Part shown: in pieces, positions 1-5,100 of the stretch
Layout of the letters: every line of letters begins with the position of its first letter
How positions within the stretch are numbered: the stretch's first letter is position 1
Assembly: GCA_945483375.1 (NCBI GenBank)
Contig: CALYRQ010000044.1
Coordinates: 1-7,108 of the forward strand
DNA: 7,108 bases
Source: an uncultured Elusimicrobia bacterium
GTDB taxonomy: Bacteria > Elusimicrobiota > Elusimicrobia > Elusimicrobiales > Elusimicrobiaceae
Direction: 5' to 3'
Notes under the pieces: generated by a model
Database searches by the model: none
Told to the model about the DNA's origin: nothing
What the model saw: only the letters and a program-made list of their open reading frames with translations
Made by a program: the position numbers and the translations under genes

Positions 1-1
1 G

Positions 2-937
2 ACGCGCACGGCGTTTTCCGTCGCTTATTTATTATGACGCTACGACGACACGATTGCAGATACCCACCTTTTACCCCCCGAACGCCGTTTGTATTGGATA
101 GAACGCTTCCCGGGGATGATTCATTCCCAAAACCCGCAGGAAGCCACCCAACTGGCGCGGGAAATTTCCGGCGGGAGCGAAAATCCGTACGAAGAGCAGT
201 TAATCAAACATTTAATCCCCTGCCTGAACTGGTTTAACCAAATACCCGCGCCCCAGCAAACGATTATTATGGAAGTGGTGCAAGCCGTATGCGAAGGCAT
301 GCGTATGGATTTAAGCACCTTCCCCACCCGGGAAGGAGCCGCCCCTATCGCCCTAAAAACGCCGGACGAACTGGAACATTATTGCCGGTTGATGGGGGGA
401 ATGCCCGGTTTATTTTGGAGTAAACTCATCTACCACACCCAGCGGGTAGCTATGCCGGAAGAACAATTCTACGAACTGGGGCAACATGTAGGGGACGCGC
501 TGCAAATTGTAAATATCCTGCGCGATTTACCCAAAGATTTGCCCATGGGCCGATGTTATTTTCCACAGACGGATTTGGAACAAGCCGGACTTACGCCCGC
601 AGAACTGCTCAGTTCCTCCAACTCCGCCCGTTTTGAACCCGTCAAACGCCAGTGGATTGTCTGGGGACTCCGACGTTTAGCCAGCGCAAAACCGTATTTC
701 CGGCAACTCTCGCGGTTGCACCCCGGCCAACGCGCCGCGGTGGCTTGGCCCGTACTGTGGACGGCGGACACGCTCTACAAAGTGTACGAAGAAAAAGAGT
801 TGTTGAATTCGCAAAAACGCGTTAAAATTTCCCGCAACGTCATTTATTCCACCATGCTGCTTTCCCCGCTTGTACTTGTCAGCAATACGGCATTTTGCGG
901 TTGGCTGAACCATAAAATCAATCGCTTTTCCCGCTAA
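2..937 (+). pseudogene. Squalene/phytoene synthase family protein, 5'-partial, interrupted by in-frame TGA
   Basis: Family enzymes condense two prenyl diphosphates head to head (FPP to squalene or GGPP to phytoene). One frame reads from base 2 as TRTAFSVAYLL, hits TGA at 35-37, and continues as RYDDTIADTHLLPPERR. Both sides match the family, so the stop is internal. The first Asp-rich motif DTIAD is at 47-61. The second, DLPKD within GDALQIVNILRDLPKD, is at 524-538. RCYFP follows. The C-terminus has WTADTLYKVY, then RVKISR and a hydrophobic stretch (about 850-910) that may anchor it in the membrane. The first in-frame start-like codon after TGA is TTG at 89. It has no Shine-Dalgarno and would drop the first Asp motif, so an active enzyme from there is unlikely. 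Stop is TAA at 935-937. The true 5' end lies outside the window. A gene caller may list 89-937 as the CDS. Family identity is firm; squalene versus phytoene product is not decided. A sequencing error at 37 (TGC or TGT read as TGA) is possible. Confidence 0.75.
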
Positions 938-964
938 AATCCCCACAGATTACCCAAAAACAGC

Positions 965-995
965 TATACTATAGATTGTGTTTTTTAAAACACAA
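965..995 (+). promoter_or_regulatory. Candidate -10 box and 20-bp palindrome in the symporter leader
   Basis: TATACT at 965-970 is a good -10 hexamer, although the matching -35 region (CCCACA at 942-947) is weak. The predicted start of transcription would be near 977. There a near-perfect palindrome begins: TTGTGTTTT (976-984) pairs with AAAACACAA (987-995). It could be an operator over the transcription start or a hairpin at the 5' end of the mRNA. It lies 32 nt upstream of the symporter start codon. No regulator is identified. Confidence 0.4.
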
Positions 996-1027
996 CCGTT
1001 TTATTGTACCCAATTCAAGGAGCCTTC

Positions 1028-2425
1028 ATGACCGAAACACTGACCCAAGCCATCACGCTCATAAACGACCGTTTTTTAGGATATATCCTCATGGCCGCGC
1101 TTATGATTGCGGGATTATATTTTACTTTTGCTTCGCGCTTCGTCCAATTTGTACGCCCCAAAGAAATGTTCCGACTAATGACCAGCGGTAATAAAAAGAA
1201 AGGACATATTTCTTCATTCCAGGCGTTTTCCATCAGCACCGCCTCCCGCGTGGGCACGGGGAACATCGCGGGCGTGGCCATCGCCATTACCACGGGCGGG
1301 CCGGGCGCGGTGTTTTGGATGTGGCTGATTGCGGTCATCGGCGCGGCGTCGGCATTTGTCGAAAGCACATTGGCACAGGTATATAAAGTAAAAGCGGGGG
1401 CGCACTTCCGCGGCGGCCCGGCTTATTATATGCAACGTGCGTTAGGCGCGCGGCGGATGGCGTGGATGTTTTCCGTCATCATCACGCTGACGTTTGCGTT
1501 TGTGTTCAACTCCGTGCAGTCCAACACGATTGCGGCCTCCTTACAAAGCACATTTGGTTGTTCCTCTTTATGGACGGGCCTTGTGCTGGCCGCGTTAACC
1601 GCCGTTATTATTTTTGGCGGCTTGCGGCGCGTGGCGAAATTTTCCGCCGTTATCGTACCCGTTTTTGCGCTCGCTTATATCGCTATTACGCTGGCCGTCG
1701 TATTATTTAATCTGGAAAAATTACCCGGCGTATTCGGCCTGATTTTTTCGGACGCTTTCAGCGCGCGCAACATCGCGGGCGGCGCCCTTGGAGCCACCAT
1801 TATGACCGGCGCCCGACGCGGGCTTTTTTCCAACGAAGCCGGTATGGGCAGTGCCCCCAACGCCGCGGCGACGGCGAATATATCACACCCCGTCAAACAA
1901 GGATACGTCCAGGCGTTCAGCGTATTTGTCGACACACTGGTTATTTGCAGCTGCACGGCGTTTATCGTGCTGTTAACGGATTACCAAGCCCTGGGCGGAG
2001 TGGGCATTACGCTTACCCAACAGGCGCTCACGCAGGAATTGGGCGGACTGGGCAATTATTTTCTGTCCGTTAGCGTACTGCTGTTTGCGTTTACTTCCAT
2101 CATCGGCAACTATTATTACGGACAGGCGAACATCGAATTCTTAACCAAGAGCAAAACCGTAATGGCGTTGTTCCGCGCGGGCGTAAGCATCATGGTGTTT
2201 TTGGGTGCCGTGCTCCAGCTGAAGCTGGTATGGAACGCGGCGGATTTGTTCATGACGGTGATGGCGCTCATGAACCTGTACGCCATTTTCCGCCTGCGCC
2301 GTCAGGCGCTCTACGTACTGGCCGACTACCGCCGGCAGAAAGCCCAGGGTAAAGACCCCGTATTTAACCCGGCGGACGTACCGTCCGTACAAAACACGGA
2401 CGCGTGGAGAACGGATAAAATTTAA
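1028..2425 (+). CDS. Alanine/glycine:cation symporter (AGCS family)
   Basis: Inner-membrane permease that, in this family, takes up alanine or glycine together with Na+ (or H+). The protein is 465 aa, close to the usual 450-500. Family motifs are RVGTGNIAGVA (74-84), GGPGAVFWMW (90-99), FSNEAGMGSAPNAAATA (267-283) and NYYYGQ (361-366). Hydrophobic segments are spread through the protein, with clear ones near 18-36, 93-112, 148-163, 184-198, 206-227, 297-316, 345-360 and 386-420. ATG 1028 is chosen because AAGGAG (1017-1022) sits 5 nt upstream; a TTG at 1004 in the same frame has no such site. The C-terminal ~40 residues are polar and probably cytoplasmic. The gene appears monocistronic: a candidate promoter and palindrome lie in the 90-nt gap before it and a strong terminator follows within 4 nt. 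Family assignment is certain; substrate (Ala, Gly or both) cannot be read from the sequence. Confidence 0.95.
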   Translation: MTETLTQAITLINDRFLGYILMAALMIAGLYFTFASRFVQFVRPKEMFRLMTSGNKKKGHISSFQAFSISTASRVGTGNIAGVAIAITTGGPGAVFWMWLIAVIGAASAFVESTLAQVYKVKAGAHFRGGPAYYMQRALGARRMAWMFSVIITLTFAFVFNSVQSNTIAASLQSTFGCSSLWTGLVLAALTAVIIFGGLRRVAKFSAVIVPVFALAYIAITLAVVLFNLEKLPGVFGLIFSDAFSARNIAGGALGATIMTGARRGLFSNEAGMGSAPNAAATANISHPVKQGYVQAFSVFVDTLVICSCTAFIVLLTDYQALGGVGITLTQQALTQELGGLGNYFLSVSVLLFAFTSIIGNYYYGQANIEFLTKSKTVMALFRAGVSIMVFLGAVLQLKLVWNAADLFMTVMALMNLYAIFRLRRQALYVLADYRRQKAQGKDPVFNPADVPSVQNTDAWRTDKI

Positions 2426-2428
2426 CAT

Positions 2429-2455
2429 AAAGCCCCGGCCGAAACCGGGGCTTTT
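2429..2455 (+). terminator. Intrinsic terminator of the AGCS symporter gene
   Basis: The 10-bp stem AAAGCCCCGG (2429-2438) pairs with CCGGGGCTTT (2445-2454), with loop CCGAAA and a short T tail. It starts 3 nt after the symporter stop codon. It is A-rich on the 5' side, so it may also stop transcription coming from the other strand. Confidence 0.9.
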
Positions 2456-2460
2456 ATATA

Positions 2461-2486
2461 AAGACCTACTCCCAAAAATAGGTCTT
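2461..2486. repeat. Inverted repeat touching the -35 box of the small RNA promoter
   Basis: AAGACCTA (2461-2468) and TAGGTCTT (2479-2486) are perfect 8-base inverted repeats separated by 10 nt. There is no T-run after it, so it is not a typical terminator. Its right arm shares two bases with the proposed -35 hexamer TTGAAA (2485-2490), so a bound regulator could cover the promoter. This role is an inference. Confidence 0.5.
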
Positions 2487-2514
2487 GAAAATATACAAAA
2501 TAACCTTATAGTAT
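2485..2514 (+). promoter_or_regulatory. Sigma70-like promoter of the candidate small RNA
   Basis: TTGAAA (2485-2490) is a 4/6 match to the -35 consensus. TATAGT (2507-2512) is a 5/6 match to the -10 consensus, with a 16-nt spacer; TAGTAT (2509-2514) with 18 nt is the alternative. The spacer is very A/T-rich. It lies just behind the symporter terminator, as expected for an independent unit. Transcription would start near 2519. Confidence 0.55.
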
Positions 2515-2635
2515 TTGTACAAAGTACTTAGGGCAAGCCTGACAGTCCTTGGTTGCAGTTGTTGAAAGTACGGCGTACTTTCCGATTGCGCGAAGACCCG
2601 GATGCGGAGCCCCCTTAGGAAAGAGGAACATAGTC

Positions 2636-2659
2636 ATGGTAATGACACTAATGAGCTAA
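2636..2659 (+). CDS. Possible 7-residue peptide ORF inside the small RNA (speculative)
   Basis: ATG at 2636 opens a frame encoding MVMTLMS, ending in TAA at 2657-2659. AAGAGG (2621-2626) lies 9 nt upstream and could serve as a ribosome binding site. The start codon lies in the small hairpin 2633-2646, and the stop codon touches the terminator stem. This geometry is like a leader peptide, but such a short frame can easily occur by chance and there is no downstream gene to control. Confidence 0.15.
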   Translation: MVMTLMS

Positions 2660-2691
2660 ACCCCCGACATAATACGCGGGGGTTTATTTTT
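2658..2691 (+). terminator. Intrinsic terminator of the candidate small RNA
   Basis: AAACCCCCG (2658-2666) pairs with CGGGGGTTT (2677-2685) around a 10-nt loop. ATTTTT follows to 2691. The stem is GC-rich and has a U-tail, so it is a convincing stop for plus-strand transcription. It may also act, less strongly, on transcripts coming from the prepilin gene on the minus strand. Confidence 0.88.
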
Positions 2692-2779
2692 GGCCTTGCA
2701 GGCGGGGCAACTTCGGAGAGTGACTTCCAGGTGGATAAACCGTACTCTTTCAATTCACTTCTGTACCAATTACAATAAA
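2692..2779. other. 88-nt intergenic stretch with no recognised feature
   Basis: Between the small RNA terminator and the prepilin stop codon I see no ORF, RNA motif or strong hairpin on either strand. The prepilin gene has no clear terminator of its own here. It may use the C/G-rich stem at 2658-2685 read from the other side. Confidence 0.5.
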
Positions 2780-3268
2780 TCAGAAATAGTACAAATCCCC
2801 TAAGACCCCGGAACCAACACCATCCCGCACTGTTTTACCGGACAACGCTTTACAAACGGACGTTCCTATTTGCTCATTACCGCTCCAACAGATAAAATTA
2901 GCGGAAGAAAAATATTTTTCCAATTTAGGCCAGTTATACCGTGTATCCTCACAATACAGAGAGTCATAGACCGGGCCATCGCCTAAATAACAGGCAAAAT
3001 CATCATAAACAAACTTCAGATTACTTTCCGATACCGTACCCGGCGGCAGTTCAATGTCCAGCGCGTGCAAATCTTTGGAATATTCCCCGTTTGCCATATA
3101 GTATGTTTGCTGGGCCGCGTCTACACTGCGCATTAACGGTAAAAAACGCGACATGCGCGCCTTCGCCACCGCAATTTGGTACTGCGGCAAGGCCACCGCC
3201 GATAAAATACCGATGATTAAAACAACCACTAGCAACTCTATTAACGTAAATCCACCGTTTTTACACAT
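2780..3268 (-). CDS. Type IV prepilin / pseudopilin-like protein
   Basis: 162-aa prepilin with a class III signal. The leader is MCKNGG, cleavage is expected before Phe7, and the mature N-terminus FTLIE has the conserved Glu at +5 (Glu11). Residues 7-29 form the hydrophobic helix that crosses the membrane and later packs the pilus core. The helix continues (AKARMSRFLPLMRSVDAAQQ) into a globular domain with YYMANGEY (56-63). Four Cys in this domain (93, 106, 127, 139) could make two disulfides. The prepilin peptidase PilD would process it; none is in the window. The start at 3266-3268 is supported by AAGGGGGG on the minus strand (3278-3285), 9 nt upstream. The gene stands alone, without pil or gsp genes around it, so whether it is a major pilin, minor pilin or secretion pseudopilin cannot be told. 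Stop is TGA at 2780-2782. Confidence 0.92.
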   Translation of the reverse strand: MCKNGGFTLIELLVVVLIIGILSAVALPQYQIAVAKARMSRFLPLMRSVDAAQQTYYMANGEYSKDLHALDIELPPGTVSESNLKFVYDDFACYLGDGPVYDSLYCEDTRYNWPKLEKYFSSANFICWSGNEQIGTSVCKALSGKTVRDGVGSGVLGDLYYF

Positions 3269-3305
3269 GGGACATATCCCCCCTTACAAACATTGAGATA
3301 TTCCC

Positions 3306-3333
3306 AATTTATCAAAAAAAAAAAACGGGTCAA
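3306..3333 (-). promoter_or_regulatory. Prepilin promoter with a 12-base T run in the spacer
   Basis: Read on the minus strand, TTGACC (3333-3328) is a 5/6 match to the -35 box and TAAATT (3311-3306) a 4/6 match to the -10 box. They are separated by 16 nt. The spacer contains twelve consecutive T (A on the plus strand, 3314-3325). The predicted start of transcription is near 3299, about 30 nt before the prepilin start codon. Homopolymers placed between -35 and -10 boxes can change length and so switch promoter strength. Confidence 0.55.
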
Positions 3334-3374
3334 GCCCTTTATGGAACTTGCACCAAAACCGAAGGAACTACGCT

Positions 3375-3758
3375 TTATTTCTTCTCGCGTTCTTTCTTCT
3401 TCATTTCGCGCCATACGGCGAGCGCTTCTTCGGGCGAGGCGGCTTTGGCGTGTTCACCGAATACGTGCGGGTGGCGGCGGTGGAGCTTGTCGTACAGGCC
3501 CTGGATAACGTCGTCAATCGTAAATTTTCCCTCTTCGGCCGCGATTTGGCTGTGAATTAACACCTGCAAAAGCACGTCGCCCAGTTCTTCTTTCATGTTT
3601 TCATCGTCTTTGTTGTTGATGGCGTCAATCAGTTCCTGCGATTCGTTTTGCAGACATTTAATCAAACTTTCGTGCGTTTGTTTTTTATCCCACGGGCATC
3701 CGTTCGGCCCGCGCAAAATGGCAAAAGTTTCCACTAAATCGGCAAATGTATTTTTCAT
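3375..3758 (-). CDS. mazG: Single-domain MazG nucleoside triphosphate pyrophosphohydrolase
   Basis: Cytoplasmic Mg2+-dependent enzyme that hydrolyses NTPs or dNTPs to NMP and PPi, which clears abnormal nucleotides and can affect the alarmone pool. At 127 aa it is about half of E. coli MazG (263 aa, two domains) and so is the one-domain form. GCPWD (20-24) followed by KKQTHESL is the classic N-terminal motif. The metal-binding pattern ExxE (Glu39, Glu42) plus ExxD (Glu58, Asp61 in KEELGD) is complete. The C-terminal KLHRRHPHVFG (91-101) is also typical. The tail (AVWREMKKKEREKK) is lysine-rich. Start ATG at 3756-3758 has GGGGGG a few bases upstream (minus strand, 3764-3769). A perfect TATAAT on the minus strand at 3795-3790 may be its -10 box. 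It is divergent from the exported-protein operon. No mazEF toxin-antitoxin genes are nearby. Stop is TAA. Confidence 0.93.
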   Translation of the reverse strand: MKNTFADLVETFAILRGPNGCPWDKKQTHESLIKCLQNESQELIDAINNKDDENMKEELGDVLLQVLIHSQIAAEEGKFTIDDVIQGLYDKLHRRHPHVFGEHAKAASPEEALAVWREMKKKEREKK

Positions 3759-3795
3759 TGTTACCCCCCGGAAAAAATGGTATACATGTATTATA
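3758..3795. promoter_or_regulatory. Overlapping divergent promoters between mazG and the exported-protein operon
   Basis: On the plus strand, TTGTTA (3758-3763), a 17-nt spacer and TATACA (3781-3786), preceded by TG at 3778-3779 (extended -10), would start transcription near 3793. On the minus strand a perfect TATAAT occupies 3795-3790, though its -35 is poor. The two -10 boxes lie within 15 bp and face opposite ways, so RNA polymerase could hardly use both at once. Hexamer matches are seen; the competition is inferred. Confidence 0.4.
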
Positions 3796-5087
3796 TGAAA
3801 ATAAATACCGCTTTTCTTCTTTCCGTACTGTTTTTTATCCCGGCGCTGTGCCCGGCGCAGTTAACCGTCGTCCGCGTGGACGGCCAAAAAGTGTATATCG
3901 ACACGTCCGTTTTGAACCGCAACGTCAATAAAGGCGAAACGTTTAAAATTATTTTATCGTCCGAACGGCTCGTCAACCCGAAAACGGGCAAAGACCTGGG
4001 GCCTTTATATACGTACTCGCCCGAAGGAAAAATCACGGAAGTACAGCCGATGTACGCCGTGGGTGAACTGCCCAAAGGCACCAAAGCCGCCGTCGGGCAG
4101 GAAGCCGTTTTAGAGCCCCTGGCCGCTGAAGAACCCGCCGCCAAAACTGTAAAAACGCAAGACGCGAAACCGTCTTCTGTACGCAAAAACATCTATGCGC
4201 CCGTGGAGCAGGAAATCGTCAGTTTGAGCACGGCCGCGGTAACCGCGCCAGGAGCGGAAAATATCGTCACCGTTTCTAAAAAAGGCCAAATCACTGTGTG
4301 GACCTCCGCCGGTGACAAACTGGAACAAAATCTTTCTTTCCAGCTTCCGGCCGGCAAAACGCCGCTGACCGTTTCCGCCTATCCCGCGCAAAACGCCCAA
4401 ACGGCGGATATTTTTGTAACGGTGTATGACGCTTCGCGCGAAAAAATTTCCACTCTCGTTTTATCCAACCGTCAAGGACAGCTTACCCAAACGGACACGC
4501 TGCCGTATTTTGTAAAAGAACTCGGCTGCGGAGCGGAAAAGACGCTTTGGGCGCAAAAACCGTTTGTATCCGGCGCCAAACCCGGAAACGCGCGCAAACT
4601 AGCGTACCAAAACGGGAAATTCGTTTTAACGAGAGGCACGCTTAACACCGGGCGCAACTGGCTGACCGGGGTGAACGAAGCGGACGGAAGCAGGATCATC
4701 ACCGCGCAAAACGGCGTGATCCGCCGGACGTCCCCCGACGGTAAAAAAGCCGAAAGCAAGAGTTTGTTCGCGTCCGCTCCAAATCGTGTAAAATATAAGC
4801 AAGAGATTTTAAAGTTCTATCCTTCCGTACAAGTATTCGGCCCGGCGGATAACCGCGTTTACGCGGCCGTGGAAAACACGGCCAAGCTGGGGCTCCTGTC
4901 CGATACGTTCGGCCAATACCAAAGCGGAAAAATACATTTTATGTCTTTCGAAAAAGGCCGCCTAAACGTAACGGACACGGCGGAAACGGACGGTTTTATG
5001 TACGACACCGCCTGTTCCGCGCGCGCCGTACTGGCCGCCGAAGTTTTGCCGGACGGAACAAGCTCCGTCGTGGAATTTTTTAAATAA
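3795..5087 (+). CDS. Exported protein with FlgT-C-like N-terminal domain and probable beta-propeller
   Basis: From ATG 3795 the protein is 430 aa. It starts with a signal peptide (MKIN, then hydrophobic 6-19, likely cleavage after CPA at 21), so it acts outside the cytoplasm. Residues 22-107 resemble the C-terminal domain of the flagellar protein FlgT and related envelope domains: VDGQKVYIDTS, then NKGETFKI, LVNPKTGKDLG and GKITEVQPMYAVGEL. A polar Ala/Glu/Lys linker (about 108-135) follows. Residues 140-430 have repeated short strands with G-rich turns (VTVSKKGQITVW, LVLSNRQGQL, ITAQNGVIRR, VYAAVENT), as in a beta-propeller or VCBS/FG-GAP type fold. No name is assigned. ATG 3777 would add six residues ahead of the signal peptide. 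I prefer 3795 because MKIN fits a signal peptide start. No Shine-Dalgarno precedes it and the candidate promoter would give an almost leaderless mRNA. It is first in an operon with thyX (gap 13 nt) and glgC. There are no flagellar genes around. Domain calls are by eye. Confidence 0.75.
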   Translation: MKINTAFLLSVLFFIPALCPAQLTVVRVDGQKVYIDTSVLNRNVNKGETFKIILSSERLVNPKTGKDLGPLYTYSPEGKITEVQPMYAVGELPKGTKAAVGQEAVLEPLAAEEPAAKTVKTQDAKPSSVRKNIYAPVEQEIVSLSTAAVTAPGAENIVTVSKKGQITVWTSAGDKLEQNLSFQLPAGKTPLTVSAYPAQNAQTADIFVTVYDASREKISTLVLSNRQGQLTQTDTLPYFVKELGCGAEKTLWAQKPFVSGAKPGNARKLAYQNGKFVLTRGTLNTGRNWLTGVNEADGSRIITAQNGVIRRTSPDGKKAESKSLFASAPNRVKYKQEILKFYPSVQVFGPADNRVYAAVENTAKLGLLSDTFGQYQSGKIHFMSFEKGRLNVTDTAETDGFMYDTACSARAVLAAEVLPDGTSSVVEFFK

Positions 5088-5100
5088 TAGGAGAACCAAC

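Larger units (their letters stand above)
2519..2691 (+). ncRNA. Candidate structured small RNA of unrecognised family
   Basis: A sequence of about 170 nt is framed by a promoter-like sequence and an intrinsic terminator and holds no ORF of normal size. Its core is a long hairpin: GCAGTTG (2555-2561) pairs with CGATTGC (2583-2589, with two G-T pairs), a TT bulge follows, and GAAAGTAC (2564-2571) pairs perfectly with GTACTTTC (2575-2582) across the 3-nt loop GGC. Further out, CTT (2548-2550) can pair with AAG (2593-2595), and GGGC (2531-2534) with GCCC (2609-2612). A second small hairpin is GTCAT (2633-2637) with ATGAC (2642-2646). The 3' end is the terminator stem. I compared it from memory with 6S RNA, tmRNA, SRP RNA, RNase P RNA and common riboswitches and saw no convincing match. 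A 6S-like role is possible by size but the long bulged rod is not evident. No plus-strand gene follows within 1 kb, so a cis-acting riboswitch for a downstream gene is unlikely. Confidence 0.5.

Noticed and set aside
35..80. Selenocysteine at the in-frame TGA
   Set aside because: No bacterial SECIS-like hairpin with a G-containing apical loop is visible just downstream, and this enzyme family has no known selenoproteins. Kept only as a remote option in the finding.
34..237. ATG at 34 overlapping the TGA at 35-37, as if a new gene started with a 4-base stop/start overlap
   Set aside because: The frame from ATG 34 gives no family similarity. The synthase similarity continues in the same frame before and after the TGA.
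1004..1027. TTG start at 1004 for the symporter
   Set aside because: AAGGAG at 1017-1022 lies inside that extension and is ideally spaced for ATG 1028.
1015..1368. Long minus-strand and alternate-frame ORFs opposite the symporter, synthase, thyX and glgC genes
   Set aside because: They lie entirely within well-supported genes, show no recognisable domains and are explained as shadows of GC-rich coding sequence.
2519..2691. Riboswitch, hammerhead ribozyme or 6S RNA identity for the structured RNA
   Set aside because: AGGGCAAGCC recalls part of the c-di-GMP-I aptamer and CTAATGA recalls a hammerhead core, but the other required conserved elements are missing. The long bulged rod of 6S RNA was not found either. 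No downstream gene on this strand would be controlled.
3313..3333. The T12 run as an intrinsic terminator of mazG
   Set aside because: The only stem before it is GGG/CCC with a 5-nt loop, too weak to be convincing. The promoter reading explains more of the sequence.
3375..3758. mazG as part of a mazEF toxin-antitoxin module
   Set aside because: No MazE- or MazF-like gene is adjacent; the neighbours are a prepilin and an exported protein.
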